Positions 33,626-42,365 of a stretch of DNA of 64,000 bases are shown piece after piece. Both the position numbers and the translations under genes were made by a program. The stretch comes from Rhizobiaceae bacterium (GTDB lineage: Bacteria > Pseudomonadota > Alphaproteobacteria > Rhizobiales > Rhizobiaceae): contig JAEPNK010000002.1 in the NCBI GenBank assembly GCA_017643495.1, positions 620,001 through 684,000 of the forward strand, in the 5' to 3' direction. The notes below the pieces were generated by a model that was given only the letters and a program-made list of their open reading frames with translations, ran no database searches and had not been told where the DNA came from. Within the stretch, counting starts at the first letter, position 1, and each line of letters starts with the position of its first letter.

Positions 33626-34857
33626 GACTGCCCCTCGTTCAAAGAGGAAATGAAACGCTTCCATGCACGCGCAGCATAATTGTACTCATCCATCACGGTA
33701 TTCCAGACCGCGATACGGCTGACCCTTTCGAGATAGGAGCCACCGGCCCTGCTTTGTCCTTTTCTGACTACGGTCTTTCCGTTGGTGCCGGTCAGATCGG
33801 TACGTGCCTTCTGTCCATCATACCAATAGCCCCACTCGTCTGCACTCAAGTACTGGCGAACCTGGTCCTGTACAGTCATGTAATAACCCTGTCGGGCCAT
33901 GACCGCCCCTGCCTTTCCGCTTAGCCACCAGTTGAGATACTCATAAGCCATTCCAAGCTTTGTGCCTGTCAGATGCCTTGCCAGCGACGTACCCCCGTGC
34001 CATGCGCGATAGCCCTCGCGCGGAACGCTTTCAACGAATATGTCCTGCATGGGACCGAGATTGCCATAGGATGGCGCCCACATGCTTTGGGCAGACACCT
34101 TGTCAGCATGCAACAACGCCTCGGCATCACTCGCACAAAGCCAGCTTCCGCAAAAAAAGCCCTGTTGCCTGAGTGTTTCAAGAAGAGCCATAAGGCTGTC
34201 AATTTCATCAACGGTCATGTTGCCGATATCGGCAAACTGCAAATCACCGCTTGCTTCTGCTGCAAGAGCCACGTCAAACAGGCCGATGGCCGGCTCATCC
34301 ACCAGGGCGATACGTCCCTTCGCGCGCTTGTCCAACAGCCACGCCCAACTGGAACCCTCCGCCCCCTCATCACCAAAGATACGACGATCAAAGCCGAATG
34401 AATCAACATTGTGAACAGTCGGCAGCATGGATATGTGCCTCATCGATTGCTGCCCTATGACCCCATCAGGCTGAACGTAGAGCTTCTTGATCGGTGCGTC
34501 CCCGTAACCCTGGCTCATGTATTTGCTGACCCCGCCGATCTTGGCCAGGTCACCAATCTTGTCCCATGCCGCAATCCGTTGTGTATCAATCGGTTGCAGC
34601 GCACCCCAGTACCAGACGATATCCAGATTGTGAAAACACTGTTCGTAAATGTCATACTGGCCCGGGTTCATTGCAGCACTACGCTGGCATGTCAGAAAAT
34701 CCAGCGGCTCATATTCGATGTTGAACTGGAGATCCTGCATCGCAAGTTGACGCACTTCCTCAAGAAGGGTCACATCGGTACCAATAATCCGCAAAGTATC
34801 ACGCTTGACCGTCGGCGGAGCGGCAAGACGACGGGCATCGTACAGATAAGAAGACAT
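33622..34857 (-). CDS. Cytoplasmic solute-binding-protein paralogue (no signal peptide), 411 aa
   Basis: This protein is homologous over its length to the periplasmic binding protein at 26833-28050: MLPTVHNVDSFGF versus MVPTVYNYDSIGY, EGYRAWHGGTS versus EGYRGWSIGIS, NWWLSGKAGAVMARQGYY versus DYWLSGPPAIAVSEQGYY, and GYWYDGQKA versus AFWYEGKPW. It starts MSSYLYDARRLAAPPTVKRD, with no hydrophobic core, no twin-arginine motif and no lipobox, so it should stay in the cytoplasm. A longer reading from 34905 does not add a signal. It is coupled to the double-winged-helix GntR gene. I infer a ligand-sensing or ligand-presenting role; no function is established. Confidence 0.8.
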   Translation of the reverse strand: MSSYLYDARRLAAPPTVKRDTLRIIGTDVTLLEEVRQLAMQDLQFNIEYEPLDFLTCQRSAAMNPGQYDIYEQCFHNLDIVWYWGALQPIDTQRIAAWDKIGDLAKIGGVSKYMSQGYGDAPIKKLYVQPDGVIGQQSMRHISMLPTVHNVDSFGFDRRIFGDEGAEGSSWAWLLDKRAKGRIALVDEPAIGLFDVALAAEASGDLQFADIGNMTVDEIDSLMALLETLRQQGFFCGSWLCASDAEALLHADKVSAQSMWAPSYGNLGPMQDIFVESVPREGYRAWHGGTSLARHLTGTKLGMAYEYLNWWLSGKAGAVMARQGYYMTVQDQVRQYLSADEWGYWYDGQKARTDLTGTNGKTVVRKGQSRAGGSYLERVSRIAVWNTVMDEYNYAARAWKRFISSLNEGQS

Positions 34858-34981
34858 CAGATGGTCCGGTTTTCTTAAGCCACGCAAACGGGCACACTGC
34901 AGCAAGCTTAGCTTTGCCCCAACGCGAAGTAAACGCCGACAACCAGATCCCCTGCAAACGCCTTACAGAGGCGCCGGCATC

Positions 34982-35024
34982 AAAAAAAGGGCCGTCTTTC
35001 CGACTGCACTGCTCATGAAAGGCC
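34982..35024 (-). terminator. Rho-independent terminator of the pxp/acc operon
   Basis: On the minus strand GGCCTTTC pairs with GAAAG-GGCC (small bulge) around a loop of about 16 bases, followed by a run of seven T. It lies just after the pxpC stop and separates that operon from the signal-less binding-protein gene. Confidence 0.75.
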
Positions 35025-35042
35025 GGACAGGCCGTAGCGTTG

Positions 35043-36014
35043 CTAGCCCAGATGCGCACGGATGTCAGCGAGCATTTTCTTACGCTCCTTGCGCGCAGCA
35101 AGTGCCTCGTCCATATCGACCTTCTTGAATTTTACCGATGTATGGGGCTGCAATTGTCCGATCAGGTCCATGTCGGCCGATATGATCGCGCCCAGGGTGA
35201 AATACCCGCCACCGGACACCGCATCGCGATGCAGGACAATCGGTTCAAGCCCGCCAGGCACCTGGATTGAGCCGTAAGAATAGCAACCATCAACAATGTT
35301 GGATGGGTCGGCACCTGCACCGAAAGGCTGCTCGCGCTCGACAAACTCTAGAGCCTTGCCACCCTTGAAACGGTAGCCCATTCGGTCAGCCTCAGGGGCT
35401 ACAGACCAGTCATCAGCAAAAAAACCTTCCTGCGCAGCTTCCGTCAAGCGGTGCCAGTAAAGGCCGGGCAAAACCCTTAACTGCGCTGGTGTCCCCGGCA
35501 TGCGACGCAAGGCTTCGGGAACGCTTTGCCCGGGTTCAATGGCATCTGTATCACCCAATGGAACCTTGTCACCGGCCCCGATTACCCTGCCTTCAATACC
35601 GCCCAATGCCCCAATAGGATAGGTTGACCGGCTGCCCAGTGCGGGCGGAGTATCAATGCCGCCACTAATGGCGATATAGGCCCGCGCACCCGCTTTCAGG
35701 AAACCGAACCCGAGTTTTTGTCCCTTCTTCACCTCGAATGCAGTCCAGCATTCCTTTTCCTCACCATCCACTGTTGGCGGCAGCTCTGCACCTGTAACAG
35801 CGACAAGGGCATCCTTCTCAAACTCAATCTCGGGGCCCATGAAAACCACCTCGAAACAGGCAGCACCTTCCGGATTGCCAACAAGCATGTTGGCGCAACG
35901 CAATGCGAAACGGTCCATCGCACCGCCCAAGGGAATGCCAAGATGAAAATATCCCGGACGGCCAAGGTCTTGTATGGAAGTCGAGAGGCCGGGTGAAATA
36001 ATGTTAAGCGTCAT
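35043..36014 (-). CDS. pxpC: 5-oxoprolinase subunit C / carboxyltransferase-domain protein, 323 aa
   Basis: PxpC (KipA, allophanate-hydrolase subunit 2 family). The start (ISPGLSTSIQDLGRPGYFHLG) and the later GIDTPPALGSRST are family hallmarks. With PxpA and PxpB it forms an ATP-dependent 5-oxoprolinase in bacteria that lack the eukaryote-type enzyme. It overlaps pxpB by 11 bases and is the last gene before a terminator. Here the complex is encoded together with a biotin carboxylase and a biotin carrier, so a carboxylation-linked reaction like urea amidolyase cannot be excluded. Confidence 0.9.
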   Translation of the reverse strand: MTLNIISPGLSTSIQDLGRPGYFHLGIPLGGAMDRFALRCANMLVGNPEGAACFEVVFMGPEIEFEKDALVAVTGAELPPTVDGEEKECWTAFEVKKGQKLGFGFLKAGARAYIAISGGIDTPPALGSRSTYPIGALGGIEGRVIGAGDKVPLGDTDAIEPGQSVPEALRRMPGTPAQLRVLPGLYWHRLTEAAQEGFFADDWSVAPEADRMGYRFKGGKALEFVEREQPFGAGADPSNIVDGCYSYGSIQVPGGLEPIVLHRDAVSGGGYFTLGAIISADMDLIGQLQPHTSVKFKKVDMDEALAARKERKKMLADIRAHLG

Positions 36015-36879
36015 TGAGGGCCTCCATCAGCTTTGCGTTTGTGCCAGGAATGTCAGCGTTGAAAGCATCGAGATCAAAATCGACCTCTGCTATCCGGGGC
36101 TTGTAGGTTCCCGCTTCGACTTCCTTAACAATCCGGTCGTATTCAGCGCGGTCTATCGGTTTCCATTTGACGATGTCACCGGGTTTGAAGAACACCATGA
36201 AGTCCCGCAGGTAACTGATTTCCTGCTGGGGATCGAAAATGGTCATCGGTGTGATCCCGAACATCTGGTACCCGCCCGCCCCGCGCACTGAATAGACACA
36301 CGAGAAACAACCACCATAGCCGACAGTCTGCTTCGGAGTGTCTGTGCGCGGCCGAAGATATTTTGGTACCTGCAACTGTTTCTCGCGTTCCACCAACTGG
36401 TAGAGAAAGGGAAGGCCCGCAACAAAACCGACCATCGAGACAAACCAGGGCTGGGAATGATGCGCCTCGATGAATGCCTCGACACTGTCAAAGCCGTTGA
36501 TACGTGCTGCATAATCCAGATCAGTACCGTCCGGATCCTGGTGACGCTCGCGGAACCTCATGAGCGTCTCGTGTGTCCAGGGGTCCTGGTAAAAGACAGG
36601 GACCTCGATAATCCTTGTCTTCATGCGCTTTTCCGCATCTTCCGCCTTGTGCTCAAGTTGCTTAATACGCTCCATCATCTGGTCAGGTGCAATGACATCG
36701 GGATTGAACTTGACCTGAAAGGACGCGTTCGCAGGACAGATCTCGGTGACACCTTCAATGTTTGCATTGCGAACTGCATTACTCATTGAAAGCGACTTGA
36801 AGAAAGCATCAAGGGACATCTCGTCGTCCATTTCAACGTAAATGTGTTCGTCTCCTCCGTAGGTGTAGCGTGTCTTCAC
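36004..36879 (-). CDS. pxpB: 5-oxoprolinase subunit B family protein, 291 aa
   Basis: PxpB (KipI, allophanate-hydrolase subunit 1) family. Several family positions are seen, but the usual GFxPGFPYL is GFVAGLPFL here and the following glycine-rich block is YGGCFSCVYSVRGAGGYQMFG-like, so it is a divergent branch. It is longer than B. subtilis KipI. The start is a GTG at 36879 with GGAG upstream that overlaps the biotin-carboxylase stop (GTGA). Context with pxpA, pxpC, accB and accC supports one enzyme complex. Confidence 0.85.
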   Translation of the reverse strand: MKTRYTYGGDEHIYVEMDDEMSLDAFFKSLSMSNAVRNANIEGVTEICPANASFQVKFNPDVIAPDQMMERIKQLEHKAEDAEKRMKTRIIEVPVFYQDPWTHETLMRFRERHQDPDGTDLDYAARINGFDSVEAFIEAHHSQPWFVSMVGFVAGLPFLYQLVEREKQLQVPKYLRPRTDTPKQTVGYGGCFSCVYSVRGAGGYQMFGITPMTIFDPQQEISYLRDFMVFFKPGDIVKWKPIDRAEYDRIVKEVEAGTYKPRIAEVDFDLDAFNADIPGTNAKLMEALNDA

Positions 36880-38264
36880 TTTGCTTCTCCTTTGCTATGG
36901 AGGTTCCCGGCCTCAAGCCAGGGTTCCAACCACTGAGTATGAAAATGATCGGCCAGGACATCGGGATCCCGGGCCAGCGCCATGTGCAACGGAGCGGTGG
37001 TTTTCACCCCGTCAATTTCCAGCGTTTCGAGTGCCTCAGCCATGCGTGTTATGGCAGCTCTGCGGTCTTCCGCATGAACAATCAGTTTGCCCAGCAGGGA
37101 ATCGTAGAAAGGCGGAATTTCGTAACCTTCGTACAGAAAATGGTCGAAACGTATGCCGTCTCCCTCCGGCAATTTAATCTTCCCGACTTTGCCCGGAAAC
37201 GGCATGAACTGGAACATCGGGTCTTCAGCATTGATGCGGACCTCGATGGCATGTCCATTCCTCACGACATCTTCTTGTGCAACAGACAGTTTCTCACCGG
37301 CAGAAACACGGATCATTTCCTGTACAAGATCTATGCCTGTAACCATTTCAGTCACAGGATGCTCAACCTGTATCCGGGTGTTCATCTCGATGAAAAAGAA
37401 TTCACGGGTGGCACTGTCATACAAGTATTCAAGCGTACCTGCCCCGACATAATTTACCGCCTTGGCCAATGAGACGGCAGAACTGCACAGTTTCTCGCGT
37501 GTCTCGTCATCAAGACAAACCGCTCCGGCTTCTTCCCAAACTTTTTGGCGTCGCCGCTGCATGGAGCATTCGCGCTCGAAACAATGTATTGCATTACTGC
37601 CATCACCGAGAATCTGCACCTCTATGTGACGGGGCGAGTTGATGGCACGTTCAAGATACAGGCCGCCATCACCAAATGCAGCAGCAGCTTCAGCCTGGGC
37701 CTGTGGGGCCATGCTGGTGAGTTCATCAGCATTTTGGGCAATACGGATGCCTTTTCCACCACCTCCGGCCGACGCCTTGATCATGACCGGGTAACCGATT
37801 TCTTCCGCGACTTTAACCGCGTCTTCAGGCGTTTCGAGCCTGCCTTTGGAACCGGGTACCACAGGAACGCCTGCAGCTTCTGCAGCCTGGCGAGCGGCAA
37901 CCTTGTCTCCCATTCTGTCGATCGTATCTGCTGAAGGCCCTACAAACCTCATTCCTGCAGTTTCAATAGCGCGAACAAACTTTGCATTTTCGGCCAGAAA
38001 TCCGTAGCCGGGATGAACCGCATCCGCCTTCGTATCCCTTGCCGCCTTCACCAGGGATTCAATATTAAGATAGGATTGTGTTGCCTGCGCCGGTCCAACA
38101 CAGACCGCTTCATCCGCCATCTGTACAGCCAACATGTCAGCATCAGCTTCCGAATGTGCCTGAATGGTATGGATGCCGAGTTCCCTGGCTGCACGTATGA
38201 TACGAACAGCAATCTCGCCACGGTTGGCAATGAACAGTCGGTCAATGGCCATTGCGTCAGTCAT
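36876..38264 (-). CDS. Biotin carboxylase (AccC paralogue), 462 aa
   Basis: ATP-grasp biotin carboxylase: IANRGEIAVRIIRAA at the N-terminus, the glycine loop GGGGKGIRI, and the catalytic EMNTRIQVEHPVTE. It carboxylates biotin on a carrier with bicarbonate and ATP. Its 38264 start overlaps the carrier gene stop; another ATG at 38252 is possible. It is probably a dedicated paralogue rather than the fatty-acid AccC, because it is tied to pxp genes and no AccA/AccD is present. Length is normal. Confidence 0.9.
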   Translation of the reverse strand: MTDAMAIDRLFIANRGEIAVRIIRAARELGIHTIQAHSEADADMLAVQMADEAVCVGPAQATQSYLNIESLVKAARDTKADAVHPGYGFLAENAKFVRAIETAGMRFVGPSADTIDRMGDKVAARQAAEAAGVPVVPGSKGRLETPEDAVKVAEEIGYPVMIKASAGGGGKGIRIAQNADELTSMAPQAQAEAAAAFGDGGLYLERAINSPRHIEVQILGDGSNAIHCFERECSMQRRRQKVWEEAGAVCLDDETREKLCSSAVSLAKAVNYVGAGTLEYLYDSATREFFFIEMNTRIQVEHPVTEMVTGIDLVQEMIRVSAGEKLSVAQEDVVRNGHAIEVRINAEDPMFQFMPFPGKVGKIKLPEGDGIRFDHFLYEGYEIPPFYDSLLGKLIVHAEDRRAAITRMAEALETLEIDGVKTTAPLHMALARDPDVLADHFHTQWLEPWLEAGNLHSKGEAK

Positions 38265-38493
38265 CCAGTTCCGCAAGCGTTTGTCCGGCGGTAACTGCCG
38301 CAGCATTCTCCACCGTATAGTCCTTGAAAGTTCCGGCAGTATCCGCCTTGATCTCGATGAATGTTTTCATCACCTCGATCAGGCCGATCACATCGCCGGA
38401 TGCGACCGGGTCACCAGCGGATTTGTATCGTGGTTCTTCTGGTGACGCCTGGGTGTAAAAAGTTCCCGGGACGGGTGCCTTGATCTCTGCCAT
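38257..38493 (-). CDS. Small biotin carboxyl carrier protein, 78 aa
   Basis: A minimal biotinyl domain: the biotin-accepting lysine is K43 in EVMKT, a variation of the usual EAMKM. APVPGTFYTQASP at the N-terminus is typical of AccB-type carriers. The linker of normal AccB is missing, so it is a stand-alone domain. ATG at 38493 with CAGGAG upstream. It is overlapped by the biotin-carboxylase start and follows pxpA by about 20 bases. Confidence 0.88.
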   Translation of the reverse strand: MAEIKAPVPGTFYTQASPEEPRYKSAGDPVASGDVIGLIEVMKTFIEIKADTAGTFKDYTVENAAAVTAGQTLAELDD

Positions 38494-38515
38494 TGTGCTT
38501 CTCCTGTGCCTTGGA

Positions 38516-39295
38516 TTAGAGCGTTGACGCAATTTCGCCTGCAGTTGCTATTCGGATACCGTTTTTCAAAAGCCCTTCCGAAATGGCTTTGCCCATCTTC
38601 AGGGCTCCCGGAGTGTCGGAATGAAAGCAGATCGATTCAAACTCGATCTCCAGTTCATCCCCTTCAACGGTAGTCACCTTGCCGGTTTTGCAGGCCTTCA
38701 CACATTTTTCCGCAATCTGTTCCGGGTCCATCAGCCCGACCTTGCGGGCAAAAACGATGGAGCCGCTATTGTCGTAATCCCGGTCTGCATAAAACTCGCG
38801 GATAACCGGCTGCCCCGCCCGCTTGGCCGCAGCATAGGTTTTGGAGATTCCCATGCAAAACAGAAGGGAGTCCGGACTTGTGGACTGCAACGAGTCCACC
38901 AGCATTTGCGACAGGTCCTCATTCACAGCCGCTTCCATGTAAAGGGCACCATGCAGCTTGATGTGTTGCAGGGAAGAACCATACCGGCGGCCAAATTCGC
39001 GGATGGCCCCCACCTGGTAGATAACATCGTTAATCAGTTCGGCCGGATCCGTCTTGATGTATCGGCGACCGAAGCCCTGCAGGTCAGCATATCCGGGATG
39101 CGCGCCAAGACCGACACCGTGGTTGTGGGCAAGCTTCACGACACGGTCGATCGAATTGGGGTCACCTGCATGGAACCCGGCAGCAATGTTTGCTGAGCTG
39201 ATGATCTCCATGATTTTGTCATCCGGTGCATCGCCAAGCACCCATTGACCAAACCCCTCGCCCATGTCGCAATTCAGATCAACAACATCCCTCAT
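38516..39295 (-). CDS. pxpA: 5-oxoprolinase subunit A, LamB/YcsF family, 259 aa
   Basis: PxpA: DLNCDMGEGFGQW at the N-terminus, ISSANIAAGFHAGDP and VKLAHNHGVGLGAHPGYADL are textbook LamB/YcsF motifs. The protein works with PxpB and PxpC to open 5-oxoproline to glutamate. It is the first gene of the five-gene operon and is divergent from a LysR regulator, with a large imperfect inverted repeat between. Start ATG at 39295. Confidence 0.93.
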   Translation of the reverse strand: MRDVVDLNCDMGEGFGQWVLGDAPDDKIMEIISSANIAAGFHAGDPNSIDRVVKLAHNHGVGLGAHPGYADLQGFGRRYIKTDPAELINDVIYQVGAIREFGRRYGSSLQHIKLHGALYMEAAVNEDLSQMLVDSLQSTSPDSLLFCMGISKTYAAAKRAGQPVIREFYADRDYDNSGSIVFARKVGLMDPEQIAEKCVKACKTGKVTTVEGDELEIEFESICFHSDTPGALKMGKAISEGLLKNGIRIATAGEIASTL

Positions 39296-39348
39296 CCCTG
39301 GACCTCCGTAAAAGATGGTTGCGGCAAGGATGACTCATTTCACGAAAA

Positions 39349-39397
39349 TTGGTATTTCTTTTTTTGGATCATGTATTATCAAAAAAACAGATACCAA
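39349..39397. promoter_or_regulatory. Inverted repeat in the pxpA/lysR divergent promoter
   Basis: TTGGTAT (39349-39355) and ATACCAA (39391-39397) are perfect inverted arms, and the flanking AT-rich bases continue the symmetry imperfectly for about 20 bases each (TTTCTTTTTTTGGAT versus ATCAAAAAAACAG). The site begins 20 bases upstream of the LysR start and 54 from pxpA. It is a likely LysR binding region. Confidence 0.6.
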
Positions 39398-39416
39398 AAA
39401 TTGAAGCTTTAAAATC

Positions 39417-40322
39417 ATGAACTTCAAGCATCTCAAATACTTTGTGGCGACCGCCGAGACAGGTCAGGTAAGCCGCGCGGCAAAATTGCTTTCGATTTCC
39501 CAGTCAGCCGTTACCAGCTCAATCCGCGAGTTGGAGACAATATTGGGTTCCGCACTTTTTACGAGGCGCTCGCAAGGCATGGAGATGACAGAGGCAGGGC
39601 GCCAATTCCTGCAATCGGCTCGCGAAATCCTCGAAAAAGTGGAATCCGCCCATTTTCTGGAAACACAGAATTCGGATGTTTCCGGCACGGTTACCCTTGC
39701 AGCGACGTACACGGTCATAGGTTATTTTTTGCCTTACCATCTTGGAAGATTGGCGCAGCTCTATCCAAAACTGAAAATCCGGATCGTAGAATTGAACCGG
39801 CAAAGCATTGAACAGCAACTGGTTTCGGGCCTAATAGACATTTCCGTTGCGCTCACCTCAAACATTCAAAACCCGGATATTGAAACAGTCACACTGATGA
39901 AGTCGCCCCGCCGATTGTGGGTACCAACAGGACACCCCATGAGCGACATGGACAAAGTCAGCCTGCAGGATATCGGTCGCGAACCCTACATCATGCTCAC
40001 CGTCGATGAAGCGGCACACACAAGCATGAAGTACTGGAATGCAAACAATTGCAGCCCGAACATAAAACTGAGAACGTCTTCAGTGGAAGCGGTCAGGTCT
40101 CTGGTGGCAAACGGGCAAGGCGTTACCATCCTGTCCGACATGGTTTACAGGCCTTGGTCACTGGAGGGCAGACGGATCGAGACCGTACAAACCAGCGTAG
40201 AGATCCCGACAATGGATGTCGGAATGGCATTGCGCAGGCAGGGGACACCAAGCAAGGCTATCCGTGTTTTACGCGACTATTTTCAGCAATCTTTCCTGTC
40301 ACCCAAGAGTACACTCGGATGA
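39417..40322 (+). CDS. LysR-family transcriptional regulator, 301 aa
   Basis: N-terminal winged helix (LKYFVATAETGQVSRAAKLL and SISQSAVTSSIRELE) followed by a periplasmic-binding-like effector domain. It starts at an ATG divergent from pxpA and ends convergent with hyuB, so it probably regulates the pxp/acc operon and possibly the hyuAB genes. Effector unknown; 5-oxoproline or a hydantoin-like ring compound is plausible. Confidence 0.9.
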   Translation: MNFKHLKYFVATAETGQVSRAAKLLSISQSAVTSSIRELETILGSALFTRRSQGMEMTEAGRQFLQSAREILEKVESAHFLETQNSDVSGTVTLAATYTVIGYFLPYHLGRLAQLYPKLKIRIVELNRQSIEQQLVSGLIDISVALTSNIQNPDIETVTLMKSPRRLWVPTGHPMSDMDKVSLQDIGREPYIMLTVDEAAHTSMKYWNANNCSPNIKLRTSSVEAVRSLVANGQGVTILSDMVYRPWSLEGRRIETVQTSVEIPTMDVGMALRRQGTPSKAIRVLRDYFQQSFLSPKSTLG

Positions 40323-40349
40323 GTTCCGCTGCAGTGTAGCACCACCTGT

Positions 40350-40396
40350 GTGGCACAGTGGCAACCGCAAACTGGCTGCCACTGTGCACTGGTTTT
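40350..40396. terminator. Bidirectional terminator between lysR and hyuB
   Basis: A 10-bp perfect core CACAGTGGCA / TGCCACTGTG (40354-40363, 40377-40386) extends with one bulge and is followed by TTTTT on the plus side. It separates the convergent lysR and hyuB genes. Confidence 0.75.
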
Positions 40397-40400
40397 TCAA

Positions 40401-42362
40401 TCAGCTCCAGTGCGCGACGGACCGACTTTCAAAGCTCTCCCTGAACTGGCTGGTTGACTTGGGCATCAATTCACCGGTTCCCCAGTCCAGAATAACCGCA
40501 TATCTGCGTACGGCATCCATGTCATCAATCTCGCCATCCTTGTACATTTGCGAGACCTTGTCCGGGTCCATCCGGGCCCACTCCACGCGATTTTCCCGTA
40601 TGTGGAGCCGCGCCTTTTGCGTTGCCTCTTCGTCTATTTCATACTCAAGCATATCGGCATCAATGGCCTTGATGACAACGCCATAATCAAGCTCCGCCCG
40701 CCTGATAGAAACATACTCGTCGATGACATCCTGCAAGACACGTTCCGGATCACGATCAAGCGGATCACCGTACCCGCCACCGCCTGCGGTAGGCCGGGTA
40801 AACTTGTCACCGCTCTTGATCTTGTAGTTGGAGAAAACGGAACCAAGCCATTCTTCTTCACCGGTCTCCGCATGCTGGACCATCAGCCCATGCGGCATGG
40901 ATGGCAGGCCACCCTCAACACCCCAAACCACAGCCCTTTCACGATCACAGATATAGGACATGACCGTGTTGTCCGCCTCAAGCAGGGTCGACGCCTTGAT
41001 GACACCTGCCCCACCGCGCCATTTTCCTGGTCCCGGACTGTCCTGCTTGATCTGGAACACATCGGCACGTGTCGGGTTCACACGTTCATTGCCTTCGGAA
41101 GGTTGTGACATGAGCCCTGTCCCGAAACAGGCCGTCGTAACATCGCTTCCATCCTTGCCGTTGCGGCCACCCCAGCCGCCAGGCAACCATTCATAGAACA
41201 TGTAGATCGGCTTTTCGGGCTTGCGCAGGTCATTGCCCCCTGCCAGCAGGTATTCCAGATTGAAGGCGCAGGCGATTGCCCGCTCCGGTATGATTTCAGA
41301 CCACATCTCGAAAATCGAATTCATGATTTTCTCAAAGGGCATCAGAAAGCCCGTAACCGCTACCGGCCATTCTGCACTGACAACGCTGTTCTTCGGGGAC
41401 TTGATGGAAATCGGGCGGTAAAACCCGCTATTGAGTGGCAGATCAGGGAAAAAGGTTTTCATTCCTGCCACGACTGCGGAGAAGGTTGCACCCTCTGCAG
41501 AGTTGTAGATCGAGGCTATCGTGGGGTGACTTCCTTCGAAATCATAATGAATCTCATCCCCCTTGATGGTCATCTTGATCTTTATCGGGATCATCCCCTC
41601 ACCAGCACCTGGGTCCCGGTCAATGTAATCGACCGATTCCCATGTTCCGTCAGGCAGATCGGAAATACGCTGGCGAACCGCACGCTCAACATAGTCCTGA
41701 ACTTCTCCCATGCCTTGCGTGACCTGGTCCCGACCGTATTTCGATACAAGACGCTGCATTTCGCGCTCGGCAACCTGTGTTGCCTGCGCCTGCGAATGAA
41801 TATCACCAATGATGGATGCAGGATCACGGGTGTTCGCTGCAATCATGTTGGCCACATCGCTGCAGAAGGCGCCCTTTCTGAAGAGCCGGATTGGTGTGAT
41901 CCGCACGGCCTCCCCGAACATCTCATGAGCAGTAACATTAAAGGAACCGGGAACCGAACCGCCAAGATCGGACCAGTGACCATTGGACTGGGAAAAACCT
42001 ATCAGTTTTTCCTCGGCGAAAATCGGTCTGACTAGGCGCACATCACTAAAATGCGTTCCGCCGGCGTAAGGATCATTGATGGCATAGACATCGCCCGGAT
42101 ACATGTCCCCATCAAAGACGCGGATAACATCCTTGCAGGTGTAATGAAGCGTGCCGACATGAACCGCAATGTCCGAATTTCCCTGTGCAACACAGTTGCC
42201 TTCGACATCATGAAGACCGTTAGAAAAGTCGCGGTTGTAGATCACAAACGAATAACAGGTACGCAACATCTGCTCGGCCATCTGGTCAACTGATGTGATG
42301 AACGAGTTCTTGAGTACTTCGAAAGTAACAGGATCGAGCTCTTGTTGTTTTGTATTGGTCAT
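40401..42362 (-). CDS. hyuB: Hydantoinase/oxoprolinase subunit B, 653 aa
   Basis: HyuB family: LDPVTFEVLKNSFITSVDQMAEQM at the N-terminus (shortened here) and AINDPYAGGTHFSDVRL, followed later by GPGKWRGGAGV. With HyuA it forms N-methylhydantoinase, acetophenone carboxylase-like or 5-oxoprolinase-type enzymes that use ATP to act on carbonyl or ring-amide bonds. It begins three bases after hyuA ends, so they form one operon. The distal C-terminal 60 residues carry a helical tail that may be a small added subunit-like region. Substrate unknown. Confidence 0.9.
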   Translation of the reverse strand: MTNTKQQELDPVTFEVLKNSFITSVDQMAEQMLRTCYSFVIYNRDFSNGLHDVEGNCVAQGNSDIAVHVGTLHYTCKDVIRVFDGDMYPGDVYAINDPYAGGTHFSDVRLVRPIFAEEKLIGFSQSNGHWSDLGGSVPGSFNVTAHEMFGEAVRITPIRLFRKGAFCSDVANMIAANTRDPASIIGDIHSQAQATQVAEREMQRLVSKYGRDQVTQGMGEVQDYVERAVRQRISDLPDGTWESVDYIDRDPGAGEGMIPIKIKMTIKGDEIHYDFEGSHPTIASIYNSAEGATFSAVVAGMKTFFPDLPLNSGFYRPISIKSPKNSVVSAEWPVAVTGFLMPFEKIMNSIFEMWSEIIPERAIACAFNLEYLLAGGNDLRKPEKPIYMFYEWLPGGWGGRNGKDGSDVTTACFGTGLMSQPSEGNERVNPTRADVFQIKQDSPGPGKWRGGAGVIKASTLLEADNTVMSYICDRERAVVWGVEGGLPSMPHGLMVQHAETGEEEWLGSVFSNYKIKSGDKFTRPTAGGGGYGDPLDRDPERVLQDVIDEYVSIRRAELDYGVVIKAIDADMLEYEIDEEATQKARLHIRENRVEWARMDPDKVSQMYKDGEIDDMDAVRRYAVILDWGTGELMPKSTSQFRESFESRSVAHWS

Positions 42363-42365
42363 GTG

